Shown in pieces: positions 5,354 through 12,195 of a stretch of 12,777 nt of DNA. The DNA is from an uncultured Marmoricola sp. Lineage in GTDB: Bacteria > Actinomycetota > Actinomycetes > Propionibacteriales > Nocardioidaceae. A program made the position numbers and the translations under genes. The DNA lies in NCBI RefSeq assembly GCF_943913695.1, contig NZ_CALTZE010000112.1:1-12777 (forward strand), given 5' to 3'. Numbering within the stretch: the first letter of the stretch is position 1; every line of letters starts with the position of its first letter. The notes below the pieces were generated by a model. The model worked only from the letters and a program-made list of their open reading frames with translations, was not told the origin of the DNA and made no database searches.

Positions 5354-8300
5354 TCACCCGAGCAACGCGCGGATCCGGGCGTCGGAGACCGGCTCGGAGG
5401 TGCCGAGGTGCTGCGCCCAGAGGCTCACGCGGTATTCCTCCAGCAGCCAGCGCGCCCGCCGCAGCTCGGCGGTGAGGGGGACGCCGTCGGGCAGTGCCTC
5501 GACCCGGTGTCGCCAGGCCTCCTGCAGTGGCACCACGCGGTCCATCCGCTCCCGGTCGCGACGCAGGTCGCCGAGCCGCTCGACCCGCTCGGTCATCGCC
5601 CGCAGGTAGCGCGGCAGGTCGCGCAGCCGCGCCGGGCCGGCCTCGGCGACGAACCCGGGCCCGAGCAGCCGCTCGAGCTGGCCACGCAGGTCGTTCATCG
5701 CAGGCAACGCCGCCATCTCCACCCGCCCGCGCAGCGACTTCTCGACCGGGCGCCAGGCGTCGAGCACCCGCAGCACCTGCTCCAGCACCGTCTCCGCCTC
5801 GCGCGGCAGCTCCTGACGCGCCCGCGCGACCAGGGCGTCGTAGGCCGCTTGGTCGCGCACGACCGGGGAGCCCTCGACGAGCGCCCCGGCCGCCGCGACC
5901 ACGCAGTCGGCGGCCAGGCTGCGGGCGTCGGGGTAGGGCGAGGCCGCCAGCGCCAGCTTGGCGGCGTTGTCGAGGCCGTCGAGCAGTGAGGCGGGGGCGA
6001 CGGGCACGGCGAGCAGCAGCAGCCGGCGTACGCCGAGGCGGTGGCGGGCCTCTTGCTCGGCCTCGGAGGCCGCGACCACCAGGCCCACGCTGGCGCCCTC
6101 GTCGTCGAGCGCGGGATAGCCGCGCACCTCGTGCCCGGCGCGGCTGCGGGTGAAGGAGGGCTCGATGGTGCCGAAGGTCCAGGAGGTCTGACCCGTCGCG
6201 GCCAGACCCGACTCCGCGGCCGCCTGCTGCACCGCCGCGTCGTACGACGGCCGCAGCGGCGCCTTGAGCGCGTCGAGGTCCTTGCCGACGCCGAGCTCGC
6301 GCTCCTCCTCGTCGACGACCCGGAAACGGGGCCGCAGGTGGGCCGGCACCTTCTCCAGGTCCCATGCGTCGCGCGGCACGTGCACCCCCGTCGTCGCCCG
6401 GCACCAGCGCGACAGCGCGTCGAGCAGGTCCTCCTCGCCCGGCGGCACCGCCTCCAGGAAGCGGCGGGCCACGTCGGGCGCGGGCACGAAGCTGACCCGC
6501 AGCCGCTTGGGCAGCGAGCGGATCAGCGCCGTGACGAGCTCGTGGCGCAGGCCGGGGACGTTCCAGCTGAAGGGCTCGGGGCCGACGGCGTTGAGCGTCG
6601 CCAGCGGCACCTCGACGGTGACGCCGTCGTCGGCGGCGCCCGGCTCGAAGTGGTAGCGCAACGAGAAGGTCAGCGGCCCCTCGCGCCACGCGTCGGGGAA
6701 GTCTCCCTGCGTCACCTGCTCGGCGGTGTCGTGCACGAGCATCTCGGGATCGAAGGTGAGCAGCTCGGGCTGCGTGCGGCGCGCCTGCTTCCACCAGCTG
6801 TCGAAGTGGGCTCCCGAGACCACCTCGGCGGGGATCCGAGCGTCGTAGAAGTCGACCAGGGTCTCCTCGTCGACGACGATGTCGCGTCGTCGCGAGCGCC
6901 GCTCCAGCTCGGCCGCGTCGTCGAGCAGGGCGCGGTTGGTCTCGAAGAAGCGGTGCCGGGCCTGCCACTCCCCGCCCACCAGGGCGTGGCGGATGAAGAG
7001 CTCGCGCGCCGTCTCCGGGTCGCGGCTGCCGAGGCCGACGAGGCGGTCGGCGACCAGAGGTACGCCATACAGCGTCACCCGCTCGCGGGCCTGGGCCTGC
7101 TCCCGCTTGCGCGACCAGTGCGGCTCGGAGAGCTGCCGCGAGACCATGTCGCCGGCGAGCTGCTCGGCCCACTCCGGTCGGATCGCGGCGCACTGGCGGC
7201 CCCACAGCCGCGAGGTCTCCACCAGCTCGCCGGCCATCACCAGGTCGGGCTGGCGCCTGGCCACGGCGGAGCCCGGGAAGATCGCGAAGCGGGTGCCGCG
7301 GGCGCCGAGATACTCCGTCATCGGCCGGCGCCCGGAGCGCTGCTTGTCGGCGACCTCCTTGAGCCCGATGTGCGAGAGCAGCCCCGCCAGCAGCGCCCGG
7401 TGGATGCCGTCGGCGTCGGGCTGCTCGGAGGCGGGGCCGGGGCGCAGCCGGACCTCCTTGGCGACCTGGCGCAGCTGCGCCTCGAAGTCCTGCCACTCCC
7501 GCACCCGCAGGTAGTTGAGGTGCTCCTCGCGGCACATCCGGCGAAACGAGCTGGAGCCGCGCTCGCGCTGCTGCTCGCGCAGGTGCCGCCAGAGGTTGAG
7601 CCAGGTCAGGAAGTCGCTGGTGGGATCGCGGAAGCGTGCGTGCAGCTGGTCGGCGTGGGCCCGCTGCTCCACCGGCCGCTCGCGGGGGTCCTGGATGGAG
7701 AGCGCGGCGGTGATCACGAGCACCTCCCGCAGGCAGCCCTCGCGGTCGGCCTGCAGGATCATCCGGCCCAGCCGGGGGTCGATCGGCAGCCTGGCCAGCG
7801 ACCGCCCCACCTGGGTCAGCCGGCCCCGGCGCAGCGCGCCGAGCTCCTCGAGCAGCTGCACGCCCGCGCGTACGGCGCGTGTGTCGGGCGGGTCGAGGAA
7901 GGGGAATCGGTCGACGTCGCCGAGCCGCAGCGAGGCCATCTGCAGGATCACGCTCGCCAGCGACGTGCGCAGGATCTCGGGCTCGGTGAAGGGTCGCCGG
8001 CCCTCGAAGTCCTCCTCGCTGTAGAGCCGGATCGCGACGCCCGGCTCCACCCGACCGCAGCGACCCGAGCGCTGCTGCGCGCTGGCCTGGCTGATGGGCT
8101 CGATGGGCAGCCGCTGCACCTTGGTGCGCGTCGACCAGCGGCTCACCCGGGCCAGGCCGGTGTCGACCACCCCGGTCACACCGGGCACCGTCAACGAGGT
8201 CTCGGCCACGTTGGTCGAGAGCACCACCCGGCGGCGCGTGTGGCGCTCGAAGACGCGGTGCTGCTCCTTGCTGGAGAGCCTCGCGTAGAGCGGCAGCACG

Positions 8301-9115
8301 TCGAAGCCCCGAGGCCCCTGGGAGATCCCGCTCAGTGCCTCGGCCGCGTCGCGGATCTCCCGCTCGCCGGGCAGGAACACCAGGACGTCGCCGCGGGTCT
8401 CGCGCACCAGCTCGGCCACGGCGTCACGGATGGCCTCGGTCTGGTCACGCAGGATCGGCTCGCCCTCGTCGTCGTCGAAGGGCTGCTCCAGGAGCGGGCG
8501 GTAGCGGACCTCGACGGGGTAGGTGCGCCCCGACACCTCGATCACCGGAGCCGGTCGCCCCTGCCGGTCGGGGAAGTGCGCGGCGAAGCGGTGGGGGTCG
8601 ATGGTGGCGGAGGTGATGACGACCTTGAGGTCGGGCCGGCGCGGGAGCAGCCGCGCGAGATAGCCCAGGATGAAGTCGATGTTGAGGCTGCGCTCATGGG
8701 CCTCGTCGATGATCAGGGTGTCGTAGCGACGCAGGTCACGGTCGTGCTGGAGCTCCGCGAGCAGGATGCCGTCGGTCATCACCTTGACCCGGCTGCGCTC
8801 GCTGGCGCGCTGCGTGAAGCGGACCTGGTAGCCCACGAGGTCGCCGATCTCGGTGCCGAGCTCCTCGGCGATCCGCTCGGCCACGCTGCGTGCGGCGATC
8901 CGCCGGGGCTGGGTGTGGCCGATCATGCCCGCGCGGCCCCGCCCCAGCGCGAGCGCGATCTTGGGCAGCTGGGTGGTCTTGCCCGACCCCGTCTCCCCCG
9001 CCACGACGACCACCTGGTGGTCGCGGATCGCCGCGGCGATGTCGTCGCGCCGGGCCGAGACCGGCAGCTCGGGCGGGAAGGCGATGCGGAGGTCGTCGCG
9101 GTCGGCAGCTGTCAC
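5354..9115 (-). CDS. hrpA: ATP-dependent RNA helicase HrpA (DEAH box, DUF3418)
   Basis: 1253-residue DEAH/RHA helicase, close to the ~1300 residues of E. coli HrpA. It unwinds RNA with ATP or other NTPs; in E. coli HrpA has been linked to fimbrial mRNA processing and to rescue of collided ribosomes. Motifs in order: Walker A GETGSGKTT (40-48), TQPRRIAA (68-75), DEAH (137-140), SAT (169-171), VLVFLPGEREI (244-254), STNVAETSLTVPG (300-312), and motif VI QRSGRCGR (348-355). The HA2 and OB-fold regions follow (~390-650), then a long C-terminal DUF3418 region (~680-1250). The start is GTG at 9115; no Shine-Dalgarno is evident and no better start lies nearby. It follows the membrane-protein gene by 96 bp on the same strand, with a 13-bp triple repeat in between. 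The frame is intact, with no missing key residue. Confidence 0.96.
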   Translation of the reverse strand: MTAADRDDLRIAFPPELPVSARRDDIAAAIRDHQVVVVAGETGSGKTTQLPKIALALGRGRAGMIGHTQPRRIAARSVAERIAEELGTEIGDLVGYQVRFTQRASERSRVKVMTDGILLAELQHDRDLRRYDTLIIDEAHERSLNIDFILGYLARLLPRRPDLKVVITSATIDPHRFAAHFPDRQGRPAPVIEVSGRTYPVEVRYRPLLEQPFDDDEGEPILRDQTEAIRDAVAELVRETRGDVLVFLPGEREIRDAAEALSGISQGPRGFDVLPLYARLSSKEQHRVFERHTRRRVVLSTNVAETSLTVPGVTGVVDTGLARVSRWSTRTKVQRLPIEPISQASAQQRSGRCGRVEPGVAIRLYSEEDFEGRRPFTEPEILRTSLASVILQMASLRLGDVDRFPFLDPPDTRAVRAGVQLLEELGALRRGRLTQVGRSLARLPIDPRLGRMILQADREGCLREVLVITAALSIQDPRERPVEQRAHADQLHARFRDPTSDFLTWLNLWRHLREQQRERGSSSFRRMCREEHLNYLRVREWQDFEAQLRQVAKEVRLRPGPASEQPDADGIHRALLAGLLSHIGLKEVADKQRSGRRPMTEYLGARGTRFAIFPGSAVARRQPDLVMAGELVETSRLWGRQCAAIRPEWAEQLAGDMVSRQLSEPHWSRKREQAQARERVTLYGVPLVADRLVGLGSRDPETARELFIRHALVGGEWQARHRFFETNRALLDDAAELERRSRRRDIVVDEETLVDFYDARIPAEVVSGAHFDSWWKQARRTQPELLTFDPEMLVHDTAEQVTQGDFPDAWREGPLTFSLRYHFEPGAADDGVTVEVPLATLNAVGPEPFSWNVPGLRHELVTALIRSLPKRLRVSFVPAPDVARRFLEAVPPGEEDLLDALSRWCRATTGVHVPRDAWDLEKVPAHLRPRFRVVDEEERELGVGKDLDALKAPLRPSYDAAVQQAAAESGLAATGQTSWTFGTIEPSFTRSRAGHEVRGYPALDDEGASVGLVVAASEAEQEARHRLGVRRLLLLAVPVAPASLLDGLDNAAKLALAASPYPDARSLAADCVVAAAGALVEGSPVVRDQAAYDALVARARQELPREAETVLEQVLRVLDAWRPVEKSLRGRVEMAALPAMNDLRGQLERLLGPGFVAEAGPARLRDLPRYLRAMTERVERLGDLRRDRERMDRVVPLQEAWRHRVEALPDGVPLTAELRRARWLLEEYRVSLWAQHLGTSEPVSDARIRALLG

Positions 9116-9157
9116 AACCGGCCCAGTCTCGCAGGTGCAGCCCCGTGGGGGTTGCCC

Positions 9158-9196
9158 GTGGGTGCGGACTGTGGGTGCGGGCTGTGGGTGCCGGCC
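9158..9196. repeat. 13-bp direct repeat, three copies, upstream of hrpA
   Basis: Units 9158-9170, 9171-9183 and 9184-9196 follow GTGGGTGCGGRCT; the first two differ at one base and the third at about two. On the minus strand they read CCGCACCCAC. They lie 42-81 nt upstream of the hrpA GTG, between it and the stop of the preceding gene. They could form part of the hrpA promoter region or be neutral slippage repeats. Confidence 0.75.
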
Positions 9197-9211
9197 GCGC
9201 CCTGCCGTGAC

Positions 9212-9688
9212 TCAGGTGGAGGGGTCGGCCTGGCTGTCCTGGCCGTCCTGGTCGGGCGACTCCGGGAGGGTGCCGTCGCCCGTGTCGCCCCCCATGTCGT
9301 CCCCCATGTCGTCACCGGAGTCGCCGCGGCCGCGCGGGCCCCACCCGTCCTGGCCCGGCTGACCCTGCCCCGGCTGCCCCGGCACGACGTAGCCCATCGG
9401 GCCGCCGTGTCTACCCGGGCCACCCCGGCCGTCGCGACCCCCGTCGCCACCGTCACCCGCGGCCGTGGCGATCGCCGCGCCACCCGCACCACCGAGCAGC
9501 ACGGCGACCACACCCACGACGGCGGCCCCCTTCCACCCGGACAGGTGCGGACGGGCACGCTCGCGCCACGACGGGTGGGAGCCGTCGGACCCGGGGGGCT
9601 GCTCGTCGGGCTGGGCATCGGGTCGGGCATCGCCTTGGCCATCGCTCGGCGGGTCGGGTGTCGGGATCGGGCGGGTGTCATCGGTCAT
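9212..9688 (-). CDS. Small single-pass membrane protein with Gly/Asp-rich outer tail
   Basis: 158-residue hypothetical protein. ATG at 9688 is chosen over an in-frame ATG at 9751 because the extra N-terminal part would cover the divergent control region. Residues 1-52 are a polar Pro/Asp/Gln-rich cytoplasmic segment, 53-77 a transmembrane helix (GAAVVGVVAVLLGGAGGAAI), and 78-158 a low-complexity Gly/Asp/Pro/Gln tail with GQPGQGQPGQDG and GDDMGDDMGG repeats, predicted outside. There is no catalytic motif. It is divergent from the response-regulator gene and shares its control region, so it may be an envelope target or accessory of that two-component system; such neighbours are common in actinobacteria. 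CACGGT lies exactly 6 nt before the ATG, suggesting a leaderless transcript. Function unknown. Confidence 0.7.
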   Translation of the reverse strand: MTDDTRPIPTPDPPSDGQGDARPDAQPDEQPPGSDGSHPSWRERARPHLSGWKGAAVVGVVAVLLGGAGGAAIATAAGDGGDGGRDGRGGPGRHGGPMGYVVPGQPGQGQPGQDGWGPRGRGDSGDDMGDDMGGDTGDGTLPESPDQDGQDSQADPST

Positions 9689-9705
9689 GGGGCCACCGTG
9701 CGACG

Positions 9706-9722
9706 GGCACCTGTCAGGTGCC
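9706..9722. promoter_or_regulatory. Perfect 17-bp palindrome upstream of the membrane-protein gene
   Basis: GGCACCTGTCAGGTGCC has two 8-bp arms around one central base. It ends 17 bp upstream of the minus-strand ATG at 9688, overlapping the likely promoter. It could bind a dimeric regulator such as a TetR- or GntR-type protein. It also overlaps the heptamer pair on the minus strand at 9710-9727, so it may instead be an arrangement of response-regulator half-sites. Confidence 0.55.
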
Positions 9723-9727
9723 TGTGC
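9710..9727 (-). promoter_or_regulatory. Candidate response-regulator box for the membrane-protein gene
   Basis: On the minus strand, GCACAGG (9727-9721) is followed after 4 nt by TGACAGG (9716-9710), an 11-bp period. The second copy matches at the last five positions only. The first heptamer begins 27 bp upstream of the candidate -10 CACGGT (9700-9695), the same distance as the third heptamer of the response-regulator promoter. Confidence 0.4.
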
Positions 9728-9791
9728 CTGCGCCCAGGGGTCGCTGGGCATCGGGCGCCGCGGCGGCCCGGGGTCGACGTACGCGCGACAC

Positions 9792-9846
9792 GCACAGCCT
9801 CCTCACAGCATCCTCATGGCTCGACCACGCACAGGTGGCGCACAGT
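9792..9846 (+). promoter_or_regulatory. PhoP-type direct-repeat operator array upstream of the response-regulator gene
   Basis: Heptamers GCACAGC (9792), TCACAGC (9803) and TCATGGC (9814) are spaced exactly 11 bp apart, each with a 4-bp spacer. After a 4-bp phase shift, GCACAGG (9829) and GCACAGT (9840) form a second 11-bp pair. M. tuberculosis PhoP is known to bind TCACAGC-N4-TCACAGC. The upstream trio lies at -61 to -33 from the ATG, suited to activation; the downstream pair covers the candidate -10 CACAGT (9841-9846), suited to repression. Autoregulation by the downstream PhoP-like protein is inferred. Confidence 0.65.
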
Positions 9847-9852
9847 GCAGTC

Positions 9853-10584
9853 ATGGCCCACTCCCTGCCCGAGCTCACGCGCCCCGACGGCTCCCCGCTC
9901 CGCGTACTGGTCGTCGACGACGAGCCCAACATCGCCGAGCTGCTGCGGATGGCGCTGCGCTACGAAGGCTGGGACGTGCACGTCGCGCTCAGCGGCTCGC
10001 AGGCCGTCACGACCGCCAAGCGGCAGCGCCCGGATGCGGTCGTGCTCGACATGATGCTGCCCGACTTCGACGGGCTGGAGGTGCTGCGGCGGATGCGCAC
10101 CGACCGGGCCGACGTACCGGTGCTGTTCCTCACTGCGCGCGACTCGGTCGAGGACCGCGTGGCGGGGCTGACCGCCGGGGGCGACGACTACGTCACCAAG
10201 CCGTTCTCGCTGGAGGAGGTGGTCGCCCGGCTGCGTGCCCTGATGCGGCGGGCCGGCGCGCGCCAGGCCGAGAGCGAGTCGAGGCTGACCGTGGGCGACC
10301 TGGTGCTCGACGAGGACAGCCGCGAGGTCAGCCGGGGCGGTGAGGAGATCGCGCTGACGGCGACGGAGTTCGAGCTGCTGCGCTTCTTGATGCGCAACCC
10401 GCGCCGCGTGATGAGCAAGGCGCAGATCCTCGACCGAGTGTGGCACTACGACTTCGGCGGCCAGGCCAACGTCGTCGAGCTCTACATCTCCTACCTGCGC
10501 AAGAAGGTCGACGCGGGGCGGGCGCCGATGATCCACACCATGCGGGGAGCGGGCTACGTGCTCAAGCCCGCCGCTCCGGCCTGA
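9853..10584 (+). CDS. OmpR-family response regulator, PhoP-like
   Basis: 243-residue DNA-binding response regulator. ATG at 9853 is chosen because an upstream in-frame ATG at 9658 would add residues that fit no receiver domain and would run through the divergent promoter. Receiver domain (~17-132): acidic pair Asp22-Asp23, phosphoacceptor Asp66 in VVLDMMLPDFDG, Thr94 in FLTARDS, Lys116 in DDYVTKPFSLEEVVARL. The winged-helix effector domain (~145-238) has TATEFELLRFLM, QILDRVWHYDFGG, NVVELYISYLR and HTMRGAGYVLKP. The DDYVTKPFSLEEVVARL and YDFGG..NVVE.Y.SYLR stretches closely match M. tuberculosis PhoP as I remember it; TrcR/TcrA-type paralogues are the alternative. The stop overlaps the Shine-Dalgarno of the kinase gene 7 bp on, so the two are co-transcribed. 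Confidence 0.95.
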   Translation: MAHSLPELTRPDGSPLRVLVVDDEPNIAELLRMALRYEGWDVHVALSGSQAVTTAKRQRPDAVVLDMMLPDFDGLEVLRRMRTDRADVPVLFLTARDSVEDRVAGLTAGGDDYVTKPFSLEEVVARLRALMRRAGARQAESESRLTVGDLVLDEDSREVSRGGEEIALTATEFELLRFLMRNPRRVMSKAQILDRVWHYDFGGQANVVELYISYLRKKVDAGRAPMIHTMRGAGYVLKPAAPA

Positions 10585-10591
10585 GGTCGCC

Positions 10592-12049
10592 ATGCCGTCC
10601 TGGCTGCTCCCCCGCACCCTCACGGCGCGGCTCGTCGTCACCGCGGTCGGGCTGGTGGCACTGGTCTCCCTCGTGATCGCGGCGCTGTCGACGCTGGCGA
10701 TCCACCGCTCGCTCGTCGACCGGCTCGACCGCGACGTGCAGTCCTCGCTGCGCCGCGTCGACGACATGCCGATGCCGCGGCTGCCCCCGCAGGACTCGAC
10801 GTACGACGGGCGGGGCGGCGACGACCGCCCCGGCCCCGGCAACCAGGCGCCCGGCACCCTCGTCGGCTTCCTCGACGCCGCGAGCGGCGACGGCGAGGCC
10901 TACCTGCTCACCGAGGAGTACGGCGGGCGCCGGGCGCTCGCGCAGGACGACCTGCGCGACCTCGCGGCCCTGCCCACCGACGGCCGGGTGCGGTCGGTCG
11001 AGCTCCGGGGCGCGGGTGACTACCGGGTGGCGGCCCAGGTCGGCGACGACGGCACGGTGGTGCTCAGCGGCCTGCCGACACGCGACGTCGACGACACCGT
11101 CACCTCGCTGCTCGGCATCGAGCTGCTGCTCACTCTGCTCGGCGTCGGCGCCGCCGCGGGGCTCGGTCTGGTGCTCGTACGCCGCCAGCTCCGACCGCTG
11201 ACCGAGGTCGCCGCCACCGCTGACCGGGTCTCGCGGCTCCCCCTGGGCTCCGGCGAGATCGACCTCGACGAGCGGGTGCCGGAGCGGCTCACCGACGAGC
11301 GCACCGAGCCCGGCCAGGTCGGCGCGGCGCTCAACCGGCTGCTCGACCACGTCGAGTCCTCCCTCGACGCCCGCCACCGCAGCGAGCTGCAGGTGCGGCA
11401 GTTCGTCGCCGACGCCTCGCACGAGCTGCGCACCCCGCTGGCGACGATCCACGGCTACGCCGAGCTGTCGCGGCGTACCCCCGACGACCCGGTCGCGCTC
11501 GGCTCCGCACTGGAGAAGGTCGAGACCGAGACCGACCGGATGTCGGCGCTGGTCGAGGACCTGCTGCTGCTGGCCCGGCTCGACTCCGGCCGTCCGCTCG
11601 AGCGGGTCGAGGTCGACGTCACGCGGCTGCTGCTGGAGTCGGTCGCCGATGCCCGCGTGCTGGGCCCCGACCACCGGTGGCGGCTCTCGCTGCCCGACGA
11701 GCCGCTCACCGTCACCGGCGACGAGCACCGGCTGCACCAGGTGGTGCGCAACCTGCTCGGCAACGCACGGGCGCACACCCCGCCCGGCACCACCGTGACC
11801 GTCGCTGCGCGAGACGACGGCGGCAGCGTGCAGCTCACGGTGCACGACGACGGACCCGGCCTGCCGCCCGACCTCGTCGGCGAGGCCTTCGACCGCTTCA
11901 CCCGCGGCGACTCCTCCCGCACCCGCGCCTCCGGCGGAGCCGGCCTCGGGCTCTCCCTGGTCGCCGCGATCGCCGAGGCCCACGGCGGCACCGCCCGCGT
12001 CAGCTCCCTCCCCGGCGACACCACCTTCGCCGTCACCCTCCCCCGCTGA
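10592..12049 (+). CDS. HAMP-domain sensor histidine kinase, PhoR-like
   Basis: 485-residue membrane histidine kinase, partner of the preceding regulator. The start ATG follows GAGG, spaced 5 nt, formed across the regulator's TGA. Order: TM1 (~11-36); extracytoplasmic sensor region (~37-170) with an acidic Gly-rich loop and no recognised ligand fold; TM2 (~173-196); HAMP (~197-260); HisKA with His277 in ADASHELRTPLATIHGYAELS; HATPase_c with N-box Asn387/Asn391 (RNLLGNARAHTPPG), G1 DDGPG (419-423), F-box AFDRFTRGDSSRTR and G2 GGAGLGLSL (448-456). HRWRLSLPDEP before the N-box and the GYAELS region recall M. tuberculosis PhoR. It should autophosphorylate on His277 and pass phosphate to Asp66 of the regulator. 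All catalytic motifs are present. The signal is unknown. A hairpin region follows its stop. Confidence 0.95.
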   Translation: MPSWLLPRTLTARLVVTAVGLVALVSLVIAALSTLAIHRSLVDRLDRDVQSSLRRVDDMPMPRLPPQDSTYDGRGGDDRPGPGNQAPGTLVGFLDAASGDGEAYLLTEEYGGRRALAQDDLRDLAALPTDGRVRSVELRGAGDYRVAAQVGDDGTVVLSGLPTRDVDDTVTSLLGIELLLTLLGVGAAAGLGLVLVRRQLRPLTEVAATADRVSRLPLGSGEIDLDERVPERLTDERTEPGQVGAALNRLLDHVESSLDARHRSELQVRQFVADASHELRTPLATIHGYAELSRRTPDDPVALGSALEKVETETDRMSALVEDLLLLARLDSGRPLERVEVDVTRLLLESVADARVLGPDHRWRLSLPDEPLTVTGDEHRLHQVVRNLLGNARAHTPPGTTVTVAARDDGGSVQLTVHDDGPGLPPDLVGEAFDRFTRGDSSRTRASGGAGLGLSLVAAIAEAHGGTARVSSLPGDTTFAVTLPR

Positions 12050-12116
12050 CCCGGCGCTCGTGCACACCCACCCGGCGCTCGTGCACGCCCCGGGTCGACG
12101 GGCACACGCGCCGGGT
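12049..12116 (+). terminator. Tandem plus inverted repeat after the kinase gene, likely terminator
   Basis: ACCCGGCGCTCGTGCAC occurs twice (12049-12065 and 12070-12086, 21-bp period), the first copy starting at the last base of the kinase TGA. The second copy pairs with GGGCACACGCGCCGGGT (12100-12116) over 14 of 17 positions, with a 13-nt loop. Such a strong stem right behind a stop fits a GC-rich terminator without a T-run. It would separate the kinase transcript from the glycosyltransferase gene. Confidence 0.55.
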
Positions 12117-12133
12117 CGGCGTACGACGGGGAC

Positions 12134-12151
12134 GCACAGGCACGGCACAGG
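12134..12151 (+). promoter_or_regulatory. PhoP-type direct-repeat box upstream of the glycosyltransferase gene
   Basis: GCACAGG (12134-12140), 4-bp spacer CACG, then GCACAGG (12145-12151): an identical heptamer pair at an 11-bp period. It lies 49 bp upstream of a possible -10 GAGAGT (12183-12188), the same distance as the first heptamer from the candidate -10 in the response-regulator promoter. This suggests control of the glycosyltransferase by the adjacent regulator; binding is inferred. Confidence 0.6.
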
Positions 12152-12195
12152 CGGGACCGACGCTCCTCGCAGGTGGGCGGCCGAGAGTCGGCGTC

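Noticed and set aside
5262..7535. A 757-codon minus-strand frame overlapping hrpA in another frame
   Set aside because: An Ala/Arg/Gly-rich out-of-frame reading of hrpA with no recognisable motif, while the hrpA frame has helicase and DUF3418 sequence throughout.
9658..9852. Upstream extension of the response regulator to an ATG at 9658
   Set aside because: The extra 65 residues match no part of OmpR-family regulators and would cover the repeat operators and the divergent gene's start.
9689..9852. Palindrome at 9706-9722 as a LexA (SOS) box
   Set aside because: Actinobacterial LexA boxes follow GAAC-N4-GTTC; this dyad is GGCACCTG around one base and shares no core with it.
6041..10054. A 1337-codon open frame on the plus strand, running antisense through hrpA and into the response-regulator region
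   Set aside because: It mirrors the codon structure of hrpA: in GC-rich genes one antisense frame lacks stops. The translation is low-complexity Arg/Gly/His/Leu-rich with no domain, and it crosses three well-supported genes and a divergent promoter.
10562..12148. A 528-codon open frame antisense to the sensor kinase
   Set aside because: Same mirror effect; the kinase has complete motifs in order, and the antisense translation has none.
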